DNA from: Mugil cephalus
Taxonomy: Eukaryota > Chordata > Actinopteri > Mugiliformes > Mugilidae
Direction: 5' to 3'
Assembly: GCF_022458985.1 (NCBI RefSeq)
Contig: NC_061789.1
Coordinates: forward strand, 3,327,501 to 3,391,500
DNA: 64,000 nt
The position numbers were made by a program, and so were the translations under genes. How positions within the stretch are numbered: the first letter of the stretch is position 1; every line of letters begins with the position of its first letter. A model generated the notes under the pieces. That model was not told the origin of the DNA and did no database searches. It worked only from the letters and a program-made list of their open reading frames with translations. Shown piece after piece: positions 22,079 to 34,300 of the stretch.

Positions 22079-25000
22079 CTACAGCTCAGGCAGACCCGGC
22101 ATTGGGAACTGAGCGGCGAAGGCCTCGACCTCGGCCCTGATCTCTGCCACTCGCTGCTGGAACTTCTCTCCGTGACCCAGAGCCTGGACGAACTCCTTCA
22201 GAGGAGCTTTGGGATCCAGGCTCCTCTGAATCTCCAGGGTCAACTCAAGACCTGCAGGACGAGCGGGTTTCACAATTAGTTTTCTGTCTGTTAGGTCAGT
22301 GTTTCCTGACTGATTAATTATGATTAATTATAGTTACTATAGCTTTTTATTATATATACTGATGTTAATCATAATTATGATTAAGATGAGTTTTTACTTC
22401 CTCCTCCTCAAGCAGTAGAAACAGTTCTGGCTTTTGATTTATTTATGGTTTTTCACTATTTTCTTCATTTTATTTTTTTATTTTTTACTTTGTTTTCATT
22501 ACTTACATGTTAAAAATAAAGACAATCAATCAATCAATCTCCTGAATACAACAACAACAACAACAGCTCCTCTGAATTACCTCTGTGAATGAACTCGGCC
22601 ACTTTCCTGAAGTCGTCCTCCACCAAACCTCTGGAGGTCAGAGCTGGAGAGCCGAGCCTCAGGCCGCTAGGACGCAGAGCGCTTTTATCTCCTACACAAA
22701 GACACGCACAACAATCAGGAACTTTTATTGTTGAGGAAACAACATTTAAAATTTTGAAAGGGCCACGGGGGGGGGCTACTGCCGGGGGTTCTGTCTCTGT
22801 CAACATGGGAATCAAAGCCACGACCAGATGGATGCTAACACGGATGCTAACAGATAAAAGCTAACAAGGATGCTAAAAGATGAATGCTAACACGGATACT
22901 AACAAACGGATGCCAACAGATAAATGCTAACAGATAAAAGCTAGCACGGATGCTAAAAATGAATGCTAACAGACGGATGCTAACATATAAATGCTACCAG
23001 ATAAAAGCTAACACTGATACTCACAGACGGATGCTAACACGGATGCTAACAGATGAATACTAACACGGATGCTAACATATAAATGCTAACAGATAAAAGC
23101 TAACACTGATGCTAACAGATAAAAGCTAACACTGATGCTAACATATAAAAGCTAACACTGATGCTAACATATAAATGCTAACCCTCATGCTAACAGATGG
23201 ATGCTAACAGATAAAAGCTAACACGGATGTTAAAAGATGAATGCTAATAGGCGGATGTATTAGCAGGTTGTCTGAGACCCAGCATTCTGTTGCCACAGCA
23301 ACAAGCCTGAGAGACCGATTAAACGATCACAGAGCTCATTCAACACGTTACCTGGACAGGTGTTCTTGTTACACGCGATGGCGCAGGCCTCCAGGACCTT
23401 CTCAGCTCGTCCTCCGTCAGATCCTTTGTTACGCAGGTCGAGAAGAATCAGATGGTTGTCAGAGCCGCCTAGAGGACGAGGACGAGACATGAGACATGAG
23501 ACACGAGACAAGTGACAAGAGACACGAGACACGAGACATGAGACACGAGACAAGAGACAAGAGACATGAGACAAGAGACATGAGATACGAGACAAGAGAC
23601 ATGAGACACGAGACAAGAGACACGAGACAAGAGACAAGAGACAAGAGACACGAGATATGAGACAAGAGACACGAAACAAGAGACATGAGACACGAGACAA
23701 GAGACACGAGAAAAGAGACACGAGACACGAAACAAGAGACAAGAGACACGAGACACGAGACAAGAGACACGAGAAAAGAGACACGAGAAAAGAGACATGA
23801 GATACGAGACAAGAGACACAAGACAAGAGACACGAGACATGAGATACGAGACAAGAGACACGAGACAAGAGACACGAGACATGAGACACGAGACAATAGA
23901 CACGAGAAAAGAGACAAGAGACATGAGATACGAGACAAGAGACACGAGACACGAGACAAGAGACACGAGAAAAGAGACATGAGATACGAGACAAGAGACA
24001 TGAGACAAGAGACATGAGATACGAGACAAGAGACATGAGACACGAGACAAGAGACACGAGACAAGAGACACGAGACATGAGACACGAGACAATAGACACG
24101 AGAAAAGAGACAAGAGACATGAGATACGAGACAAGAGACATGAGACACGAGACAAGAGACACGAGAAAAGAGACATGAGATACGAGACAAGAGACATGAG
24201 ACAAGAGACACGAGAAAAGAGACAAGAGACAAAAGACACGAGACATGAGACAAGAGACACGAGACACGAGACAAGAGACATGAGACATGAGATACGAGAC
24301 AAGAGACATGAGACACGAGACAAGAGACAAAAGACACGAGAAAAGAGACAAGAGACAAAAGACAAGAGACACAAGACAAGAGACATGAGATACGAGACAA
24401 GAGACATGAGACACGAGAAAAGAGACAAGAGACATGAGATACGAGACAAGAGACACGAGACACGAGACAAGAGACACGAGAAAAGAGACAAGAGACAAGA
24501 GACAAAAGACATGAGACACGAGACATGAGACACGAGAAAAGAGACACGAGAAAAGAGACATGAGATACGAGACAAGAGACAAAAGACAAGAGACACGAGA
24601 CACGAGACCTGATCACACACTTGTTCACATGGATGTTATAACGGTTTCTACAGGTTTAGACTCTTTAAGAGTTGGGTTCAATTTAAAACCTACAAAGTGT
24701 AGAAAAGACTTTATTTGCATAAAAAATATAGAATAAGATCAAATAAATTGTAAATGTACTTTATAAGCTTTCATCTTTGTAAACTTTATTGAGAAAGTGG
24801 TGGAGACCAAAACATAAATATAACAACAAAAGAAAAGCAGGAGAAGAAGAAGAGACTCGTTAGTGTTTGTGATACTGACCGGTCACGATCTTGTATCCGC
24901 GGTCAATGAGAGCGTTGGACAGAGCTTTGCAGTTGGCGAGAACCTGGACCTGATAGGCCTGAAACTCAGGGGTCATGGCTTGTTTCAGAGCCACAGCAAC

Positions 25001-28000
25001 ACCTGGAGAAGAGGGAAAAATGATTAAAAGAGGCTGTGTTTGTTTTTATAATGTTTCACTCTGAACTGAACTATGTCCATGAATGTTACATCAGCCCTGA
25101 GGTCTCGTCTGTCAGATATATTATTATTTTTTTAATCGTCTGTATTTAATGTTGCAGGTTGACTTTTAGCATCTGGTCAGGGAGCAGATGAAAATTAGCC
25201 TCTTAGCTAATTCTGGCTCTTTAATGATTTATTGAACCTACTGGGTTTTTTTTAAGTCGAACAAATAGTTTTATAGATATTTATATTACAGAACTAGACG
25301 AACATCTTATCAAAAAGCTGCTTTTTCCTCATGTGACCTCAGTAAATATTTGTGCGTCTGTTCAGACTGAGTCTGGACTCTGTAACAGACGAGCATCTGA
25401 CTTTTGATGACCGACTATTTATTTATTTTTTTACCTTAAATGGCAGCAAATAAGTTTTGGGAAGCGGAGTTTGACCTGGAGATTATTCCGTTAAGTTACA
25501 TCAGTGTTAAGAAGTCATGTTTTCTCATGTTAGCATTCGTCTTAGTTAGCATTCGTTAGCTCCGTGGTTCAGGCTATTATCTACTGATAAACGGTTTTGT
25601 TTTTAAGTCGCATTTTTCTACCTATTGCTACTCAAACAGCTTCACAGTCACAGACACATCTACACATTCACACACCAGTGACGCACAATGAGAGCAACTA
25701 GAGGGCAACAAATCATCATCACAGTCATGTTCAAGGCTGAATCATTAGCAGAACATCCACCAGTGCTGCAGATACATCCATAATTATCATTACGGATATC
25801 ACCGATTTTCACCACCGATACCGATACCGATACTGGAGGTTTAGTATCGGCTGATACCGATACAGAAAAACAGCGCGGAATTATGGTAACAAACAAATAA
25901 ACAGATATAAATATACTGAATTATTTATTTAATAATTGTGCACCAGTAAAACAATCTGAACCATAAAAATATAACAAGTGTAACTGGTTCAGTCAGTGCA
26001 ATTAGGGATTAAAAATCCAACGTAAAACTAAATAAATATTAAATAATAAATAAAGGAGCAGAAATTGAGAAGCAAAAATAGCTTCACTAGCTTGGTTGGT
26101 AGACTCTCAAAATAAATAGCAATCAGCTCTTAATATAGTTTAGTGCAAATGGGAATTAAACATCCATTACCGATATGGATCAGCTCATTGTCTCCGATAC
26201 CCGATCTGCAATTTTCTTCGATATCGGTACCGATACAAATATCGTATCGGTGCATCCCTAATTATTATAATGGATAATTAAAGAATACTTATTTTAACAC
26301 GTACGTGTCCTAGATTAGAAGTTTAACTCCCTGACGAATAAACGATAAATAAAAAAACAATCATGGGGGTGTGTGTACCTGCGATGGCGTGGTTGTGTGG
26401 TCCTCCCTGCAGACCAGGAAACAAAGCCTGGTTGATCAGAGTCTCCAGGTTGTACATAATCTCCTTCCCTTTGGCGTCAACGCTGCGCACGCCTGCAGGA
26501 GGGAAACAGATTTAACCAGGAAGAGAAAAGTTAAATAAAACCGCACACAAACCACGAAATAACTCCAAGAACATGAATCAGAGAGAAGTGTGTTGGTTAC
26601 CTTTCCTGTAGAAGATGAGTCCTGCTCGGCAGCCGCGCAGCGTCTTGTGCGTCGTCGTCGTGACGATGTCGCAGTGATCGAACGGCGTCGGTACGACTCC
26701 GGCCGCCACCAGCCCGCTGATGTGAGCCATGTCTCCCATCAGGTAGGCTCCGTTCTCCACGGCGATCTGCTTCAGCCGGGCGTAGTCCAGGTTACGGGAA
26801 TAACAGCTCGTCCCTGCATGAGGAAAATAACAAAAAACAAAGAAAATAGTTCCTTTCTCAAAGAGGCAAATATTCAGCCATGCACGTGTGTGTCTGTGTT
26901 CAGCAAACGACCTGCGATGATGAGTTTCGGGTGGAACAGTCGAGCGTTTTCCTGCAGACGGTCGTAGTCGATGTAGCCGGTTTCTGGATTCACCTACAGA
27001 CAAAAAAAAATATCACATAAATGTACAGAAAAAACACAAAAGACACACATGTTTAAGTAAAAATAAACTTTCCTTTTGGACGTTTGGATAAAACCAATGA
27101 ACCCAAACTGTGTCACATTTGGTTTTTGAAAGTGAATCTGGCTACAAATTTTTATTTAGCTTGTGCATCATCAAATTCTACTATTGTGCACATTTTAAAA
27201 TTAATAAAAATATTGAGCTTTCCTCCGTATGGCTGTTGTTTATGCAGCTTCCCCAGAGAAATGAATTAACACTAACTTGTAGTACCACCATTAGGCCACT
27301 AGGTGGAGCCAAAGGAACGCGTATAAAACTGAGGCAATAGATAATTTTACTTTTTTTTTTGACAAACCCTCCACACAGGTGGAGGAGTGACGTTGTCTGG
27401 ACGAACGTGCTGCCTCTGTGTGATTAGTGATATAGATTCTGATTTATTTATAGGTTTATTTCTCTATTTTTCTTTCTACCTTTATGAGCCACTGTGAAGG
27501 CTCAGTGTGTGGAAACGTTCTCTTTTATGTGTCGGTTCAATGGTCTCTCTGTGAAGGACAAAAACCGCCTGAATCAAATAGTCAGAGTCTGGTCCAAGAT
27601 CATTGAAGTCCAGCTACAGACCTGAGTGTTCTCTGGGAAAAATAAAAAAACGTGTGGTCCAGAAAAACAAAATGCATAATGAGCCGTGTTATGTCCAGTG
27701 GATTAATGGCCTCTGGGTGGCGCTATTATACCCCCCCACCCTTTTATCCCTTCAGTTATCAGGCTAATAAATAAATGTCTCATAGAGCAGGTTGTTGCTT
27801 CATTAATATTATTTCATCATTATTTTTTCTATTCTACTCACTCATAATTTATTCTTTTCCTGGTTTAAATACTTATTTTGCATATTTGCACAACAGATTG
27901 CTGTTGAGAAACCTGAGGCATTTGCATTTACACCTAAAAAATGTTTAAAATTTGTGTTAAAATGCTTTAATTCAAACCCGCTCACATCTAAATCTCTACC

Positions 28001-28762
28001 TTGTAGGGAAGGGACTCAAAGAAAATGGCCGACGCTGAGATTTTCTTCTTCTCCGTCATGAAGCCGTGCGTCAGGTGGCCTCCGTCGGGCAGGTCCAGCC
28101 CCATGATGCGGCCGTGAGGCTCCGCGATGGCCGTGTAGACGGCGAAGTTAGCGGGCGAACCTGTAAAGGAAACACAAGTAATAAAGGAGAGAGAACAACG
28201 ACGCGGACGAACAGTCAGAAGCAGCTCAGGTGAGTTTGTTTACCAGAGTACGGCTGCACGTTGACGCCCCATTTCTCCGAGTCCAGGCCGTAAACGTCCA
28301 GCGCCCTCTTCTGGCAGAGTCTCTCCAGTTCATCCACATGTTCGGCTCCACCGTAGTATCTGAACACATGGATTAGTTGAACACTAATACCCGGCTAGGA
28401 GGGTTTAGAAATGATTAAACACACACGGGTGTTTCACCTCTGGCCTGGGTATCCCTCAGAGTACTTGTTGTTCATGCAGGAACCCAGAGCCTCCAGAACC
28501 GCTCTGCTGGTGAAGTTCTCCGACGCTATCAGCTCCAGACCGTACGTCTGCCGGTGCTTCTCTTTCTTTATAATAGAGAACACCTGAAACACACAAAGAC
28601 GGAACATAACGAACATGAACTGAACTGTGTCCCAGTATAAAACATAGTGTCAATCCTCAGGAAACAAACCTCCGAGTCGCTGATGGCCAGAGGCTCCAGC
28701 ATCATCTTGTTGTGCGAGTCCCACGTTTCTTTGCTCACACTGTGGCCGTTTGTCAAGGACAT
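22079..28762 (-). CDS. shmt1: Serine hydroxymethyltransferase 1, cytosolic
   Basis: Eleven coding exons: 28762-28670, 28583-28438, 28359-28244, 28160-28000, 26993-26912, 26813-26601, 26492-26379, 25002-24880, 23468-23352, 22691-22581 and 22251-22079. They give 482 residues (human 483), and all junctions keep phase. The enzyme is PLP-dependent and converts serine plus tetrahydrofolate to glycine and 5,10-methylenetetrahydrofolate. Visible marks are [58 protein letters not shown] and the PLP-binding lysine in [10 protein letters not shown] (Lys256). The N terminus [14 protein letters not shown] has no mitochondrial presequence, supporting SHMT1 rather than SHMT2. A non-coding first exon ends at 30061. 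Introns hold two tandem arrays and a hAT-like element. Confidence 0.97.
22830..23262. repeat. GCTAAC minisatellite in shmt1 intron
   Basis: Units of the form acggatgctaacagataaa and agctaacactgatgctaaca recur, mixing 12-14 bp half-units (GATGCTAACA, AAAGCTAACA, AAATGCTAAC). It lies in the intron between exons 23468-23352 and 22691-22581, ending about 90 bp before the upstream exon. Confidence 0.9.
23484..24609. repeat. 1.1-kb array of the 7-mer GAGACAN in shmt1 intron
   Basis: An array of about 160 copies of GAGACA followed by C, A or T (gagacacgagacaagagaca), with scattered AAAAG and ATAC variants. On the shmt1 sense strand this is TGTCTCN, pyrimidine-rich and free of stops in all three frames. 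That explains overlapping 380-450 codon open frames of Val-Ser-Cys-Leu text. Its last unit lies about 16 bases from the 3' splice site of the exon starting at 23468. Confidence 0.97.
25770..26263. mobile_element. Non-autonomous hAT-like element in shmt1 intron
   Basis: The right end reads ccgatacaaatatcgtatcg then gtgcatcccta. The left part has ccgataccgataccgatact and gtatcggctgataccgatac. These GATACCGATA inverted motifs near both ends around an AT-rich core are typical of the fish GGGATGCACCGATA repeats. The left terminus is diverged. No transposase is present. Confidence 0.6.
27010..27990. other. shmt1 intron, unclassified sequence
   Basis: The intron between exons 28160-28000 and 26993-26912. 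The words ccactaggtggagcc (27296) and tggcctctgggtggcgctat (27708) suggest decayed interspersed repeats. No coding sequence or defined element boundary is seen. Confidence 0.4.
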
Positions 28763-28778
28763 GGTGGCTGGTTTTACC

Positions 28779-29434
28779 CTGGACGCACAAAGTGGAGAAC
28801 TAAAAATAGACAACAAAGGAAATCTTTAATCAGAGATAAGAATCAGACATAAAGTCAGACATAAAATCAGGCCACGCCCACAGAGTGGAAAAAAACACAG
28901 CAGTAAAAAAAACAGCAAAACTGGGAAAATGTGGATTATCAGATCAAATTAAGGACAATGACCCATATAAACAACCAAATAACAAATAGTTCACTAACAT
29001 TGACACGTGGCCAGATTTATATGGACCAGAGTTCAACACTGGGAAACATTTTACTAAAGTGTGACCTACTTTTCTCACATTTTTAAGCTATTTGTCTGTT
29101 TATCATTTTCTCTGTTTCTATGTATCTATCATGTTTGACACTTGTAACAAACAAACTCTGCAAAAATAACTTTACAACTGAGCTGACAGAAACTAAAAAC
29201 TGCAGCCGTGATTTGAGATGGTGTGTTTGTTGTCCACCTAACTTAAAAAATAATAAAAAATAAAAATATACGCCCTCATCTAAAGATATAACCCTTAAAA
29301 TCTCCCACTTGATTGAATATTTATGTTTTTCTGCTGCAGATATGACCCATTATTACACTGGTGTGAAGTGATCTGACCTTTGAACCATTGCACAAACCTG
29401 CTGAACGTAACTCTGGTTATTTGGTAACTTAGAT

Positions 29435-29509
<75 letters not shown>

Positions 29510-30060
29510 CCACGAGGCTCGTATCTGTAGCTGTTTGTCCTTTCTCCAACTAAACCCCCACAACATGACCATGATCATCTGGTCACCATTACACAACCTC
29601 CACCTCATGCATCTCATTATCTGACTCAGGCTTCAGCAAAAAGGAGGAAAAATATAAACATATATGAACTGGGCACGTTTAATGAGCTTTAAATATATTT
29701 TTTTACCACATAATTTGAAATAGTCGCATGCAAACTCAACTCCACTTCATTTATAGAGCATTTTAAAAACGACCACAGCCGAAACAAAGAGATGCACACA
29801 GGCAATAATAAGAATATAAATTAGTTAAAGCAATAAAACTATTTAAAAAAACACTTAAAGCACTAAGAAAGAGAAGGAACTCATGCTTTTTTAAAGCTAC
29901 GTCGTTGTTTTGAATAAGCGGTTCTGCCACCGCAGCGCGGGAATGTGTCAAAATAATAATAATAAAAAGACACTTTAACATAAAACAAGTCGTTTTATCG
30001 GTGTCTACACGTATAAATTTAAACTCTACTTCCTGTTAAACATTAATTATCTCCACTCAC
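28779..30060. other. shmt1: shmt1 5' UTR intron
   Basis: The intron runs from the donor after 30061 (CAGCTG|GTGAGTGG) to the acceptor before 28778 (GTCCAG). It contains the long (AC)n run at 29437-29508 and no other recognisable feature. Confidence 0.6.
29437..29508. repeat. Long (AC)n microsatellite
   Basis: About 36 uninterrupted AC dinucleotides (72 bp) in the shmt1 5' UTR intron. Length and purity make it likely to be polymorphic. Confidence 0.97.
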
Positions 30061-30200
30061 CAGCTGAAGGAACCTGCGGCCGCTTCCAGTCGAAGCCTGG
30101 ACTGAAAAAACAACCAAAAAAAACCCTGGAAAATAGTTTTTCTTCACATGCTAAAGTCCGCGAAAAGTTTCGACCAATCAGCGCGCAGCTTTTTTTTTCT
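30061..30200 (-). promoter_or_regulatory. shmt1: shmt1 non-coding first exon and promoter
   Basis: The non-coding exon ends at 30061 with donor CTG|GTGAGTGG. Upstream, an NF-Y-type CCAAT box (inverted relative to the gene) lies at 30173-30177 within cgaccaatcagcgcgc. The exon start is inferred to be around 30100-30150. Confidence 0.55.
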
Positions 30201-31350
30201 TCTTCTTCGGTTTAGTATTTGGTGGATTGTAACGGTGACTCCCTGGTGCACACGCCACCTATCGACAGCTCAGCGAAGCGCGACTCCTCGAAATATTTAA
30301 GAAACTACAGGAAAGTTTTACTTGATTTTGATATTTAAAATATACAACTTAAATTCCTTTTAAGCTTGTTTCACCCAACATAATGAAAAAATATTAAATT
30401 AGAGATATTTTACTGTAAAAAAAAAAACAAATAATTGTATTACAGTGATTGAAGAGAGAAACTATTTGATTGATAACTCAGTGGTCATCCTGCATCTCTG
30501 GCAATTTTAATTTGAAGTCCTTTAATTAAAGATAAATTCCAAAACATCATCATTTACCAAAAAAATAAATAAAATAAAAAATGTTAGCAGCTAAGCATTT
30601 AAAATTGCCAGCAAATCCCATTTTACTAATTTAAACTAGATGTAACTGTGTCTTGTGTAAAGAAACTGAAATTAATGGTCATTTATTCCATTTCCAGTCC
30701 ATGATGAGGATCTTTTAACTTGAATATTGGGAAAATGGGAACATTAATGAAAGAATTTTCACTTTATAACCATTTTAAGTTATGTTTGCATGTAAATAAA
30801 ATAATATTTAACAGAACTTGTGATATATTTAACATAGTTTTGTCATTTAAATGCTTAGTTTTTCCACTTTTGTGAATGTTTCTAAACTTTATAAAGAGCT
30901 CAAATATAATTTTAATTAATTTAAATGCAGTTTCGCAGCCGTCTCTGCTTTTCCAAAGCAAACATCTGCAACACTGACTCATTTTCATGTCACTGGACCC
31001 GTCGACCTCGACTCTTTTCTCAGGATGTGACGCAGCAAACAAAGAAGACAGACGCATTATCAACTGTTTCACCATATTAGTCAGAAATATTTTCATGAGT
31101 CACTTATATACAACGTTAAGACACCCCCCCGCCCTTCAATCCAGCTGGAGCTTTACTTCCTGGAGGGATGGCGGCCATTTTTCCATGCCAAGGTAAACAC
31201 AACCCCACTCCACTGGTGTCTGCGCAACTCTTTCCCACATGGTCATATGTTACAGTAAATACTCTTCATAGATCCTCATTTAAAAATAGTCAAATATATA
31301 TATTGCAGCAGTCCGTGGATAAGTGAAATGCTCCCGATAAATACTCTGCT
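30201..31350. other. Region between shmt1 promoter and pdap1 last exon
   Basis: It contains the first copy of a local duplication (30483-30990, described separately) and presumably the pdap1 3' UTR. A plus-strand ATGGCGGCCATTTTTCC word at 31167 has a donor-like GTAAAC after it but no supporting exon. Confidence 0.45.
30483..30990. repeat. Local duplication, copy A (downstream of pdap1 last exon)
   Basis: Collinear with 31680-32152. Shared words include ccaaaacatcatcattt, tgtttgcatg then aaataaaataat, gtcatttaaatgct then agtttttccac, and ccgtctctgcttttccaaag followed by tgactcattttcat. Identity looks like roughly 75-85 percent with small indels. The offset is about 1.14-1.19 kb. Confidence 0.85.
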
Positions 31351-34300
31351 TCATTTCAGGGAGAGGGAGTTCATCCCTCTGGCCGCCGCCGCCGCCGCTT
31401 CTTTCGCTGTGGACAGAAAGTTGAAGGTTTAGTTTGAAGTTCTGAATATTCAGACACATTTATATTCAGACACATTTATATTAAGACACATTTATATTCA
31501 GACACATTTATAGAGACTTTAGATATTTAAGGTCTGCGTGGTACAGGAATAATGCTTGTCTCAAAGGTCCAGATTAAAACAATCATCTGTGCATCACTTG
31601 TATTTAATTCTCGACATTTAAAGTCATAACTAAATCCTAGATAATAATTTCTATTTAATTAAATTAGTTGTTTCCCTTCCTGGTCCCGTCATTCTGTATC
31701 TCTGACAAGTTTAAGTGAAGATAACTTCCAAAACATCATCATTTCTGTTTGGAAAAATATAATAATGTCACCAGCTAAACATTTAAAATGACCAATAAAT
31801 CCCAAAGAATCATTTAAGGATTTTTAAAATACATGCAATTATGTATTTTATAAAGAAACTGAAGCTACTTGCAGGCAAATATTGGAAAAATGGGATCATT
31901 AATAATGAAGAAAAAACATTTAATAACCAGTTTAAATTGTGTTTGCATGCAAATAAAATAATGTTTAACATAATATTTAAAAAAAGTCATTTAAATGCTC
32001 AGTTTTTCCACCTTTTTTTTTTAAACTTTTGCGATTGTTTCTAAACTTTATGAAGAGGTCAAATATCATTTTAATTCATTTAAATTTAGTTTCACAACCG
32101 TCTCTGCTTTTCCAAAGTAAAAACATCTGTAATATTGACTCATTTTCATTTGGGAAAACGTTACAGAACGATAAAGACAGAACAGAATCGTCCTGTAAAG
32201 CCTCAGACGAGTGAAATTAATTTGTCACTTTTCTGGAAAACATTCATTTACTTTATTGTCACTGTTCTGCACTAATAAATCACACGAATCCTCAGTGAAC
32301 GAGCAAAATAAATCAGCTTCAGTTCAAAATGTAAATGATTTTATTTATATTCTTCCTATATTTCATGTAGTTTCTTATTTTTTACTACGTTCACTAAAGA
32401 CAAATCACTACATGATTCATTTTAAACTACGACCATCAAGCTGAGAACTGCAGAAAGTTTATTATTTATCATTAATTAAAACCAACGTGCTTTTGCACAG
32501 CAGGAAAAACTTCCTGGTTCTGGAGTCACTTTTCTTTTCTTTCCTCCGACTCTTCTCACCTTTTTTCTCCTCGTCTTTCTTTCTCGCCGCCTCCTCCCTC
32601 TGTTTCCTGATGATGGCGAGACGAGCGAGGTCGGCCTTCGCCTGGTCCGTCTTTCCCGCCAAGTGCATCTTCATGTAACGTTCCTTCGCTTTCTGCTTCT
32701 CGATCTCTTCTCTGCGTTGGAGGAAAAGGCAGAAACATGACATGAGGCCGTCGTTCACCAATAAACCGATCAGCCACAACATTAAAACCGGTGAGGTGAA
32801 TGTCGCTGATGAGCTCGTGAACCTGGATCCTGGCGTTTATGTGGACGTTACTGAAACCAAACACCAAACACGTCCCCATGGCAACGGGAACCACCTTCGT
32901 CTCCGTGGTTCAGTTCTGCTGAGTCCGTTAGGGGAGCATCAACTTCTACAGCAGAACCACACGAGTCAGACTCACTTCCTCATCGTTTCTTCTTCTTCCT
33001 CATCTTCCTCTTTCTCTACGATCCTTGGCTTTGTCCATGACTCTGTCTATTCTTCTTTCTCCCCCTCTACTTGCTCTACTTTCCTCATTTTACTCTTCAT
33101 CATCTTTCCTTCTTTTTCCTCCAGCTCCTCATCTTCTACTTCCTCTTCCTCCTCCTCATTATCTTTTCTTCTTCTTCCTCATCTTCCTCCTTCTCAATGA
33201 TCCACGATCCATGATCCTGTCTCTTCCTCTTGTACTTCCTCCTTCTCCTCCTCAACTTCTTCATTTTCCTCTTCATCATCTTCTTCTTCTTCCTCCTCCT
33301 CATTATCTTTTCTTCTTCCTCTTCTTCCTCCTTCTCAATGATCCTTGTTCTATGTCTCTTCCTCTTGTACTTCCTCCTTCTTCCCCTCATCTTCTTCGTC
33401 TTCCTCTTCACCATCTTTTCTTCTTCTTCCTCGTCTTCCTCTTTGTCTACGATCTTTGGCTCGGTCCATGACTCTGTCTCTTCTTTGTCCTCCTCCTCTA
33501 TTTCCTCTTCTTCCTCTTCATCATCTTTCCATCTTCTTCCTCCAGCTCCACCTCTTCTCCTTCTTGTTTCTCCTCCTCTACTTCCTCTTCTTTCCTCACT
33601 TTACTCTTCACCATCTTCTTCTTCCTCCTCCTTCTCACCTATTTTCTCTTCTTCCTTCTCAAAGATCCGTGGCCTGGTCCATGACTCCGTCTCTTCTTTG
33701 TCCTCCTCTTCTTCTTCTTCGTCACCTTTGATACATACGACCAGAACCATCCCATGAAAGCTGCTGCTCCGTCCTTGAGATGGAGATTTATTCTTCTCAC
33801 AGTCAGATTCTTCCACTTCCTGCTTCAAACATCAACTTTGAGGTAAAAAGAAAAACTTGCTCCCTATTGTGTCCCACTCACTCACAAGGTGCCATTAGAA
33901 TCAGATGGTCATAATGTTATGGCTGATGGATGTAACACGTGTCCTACGTCCTGACAACACTCGCCTCTCTCTCCTCGATAGCTGCCGCGGCTCCTCCAGC
34001 TCGATCTGCGTCACCTTCTTGGACTTCTGAGCGACTCTGTTTGGGTTCTCGATCTCGATCAGGCCCTCGACGCCGGCTCTTCTCCTCTGCACACAAACAG
34101 CGGCCGTGAAAAACTTTACCGTGAAAACGCTTTACACGGAAACGACGACACGGGCGCGAGGAGGCGTGATACCTGGGAGTCCTCGTCGTCGCTGTCCTCC
34201 GACCCGGATCCCGGTAGCTTCTCCTCCGCGGTTTCGTTCTGAGCTGCTCCTCCGTCCTCCTGCTCCTGCTACAACACAGCGAGTCACCAGGTTAAACACA

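Noticed and set aside
23260-24628. Three overlapping minus-strand open frames of 383-447 codons
   Set aside because: They are produced by the stop-free 7-mer array. The only real coding part is the shmt1 exon 23468-23352 at one end.
26590-26967. 125-codon plus-strand frame
   Set aside because: Antisense to two shmt1 exons and the intron between; no independent signal.
31155-31200. Plus-strand first exon starting ATGGCGGCCATT followed by GTAAAC
   Set aside because: No second exon could be found. The word is also a YY1-like palindrome and lies in a non-coding duplicated neighbourhood.
33025-33828. Ser/Leu-rich plus-strand and Lys/Glu-rich minus-strand frames
   Set aside because: They are compositional frames across the polypyrimidine tract inside an intron.
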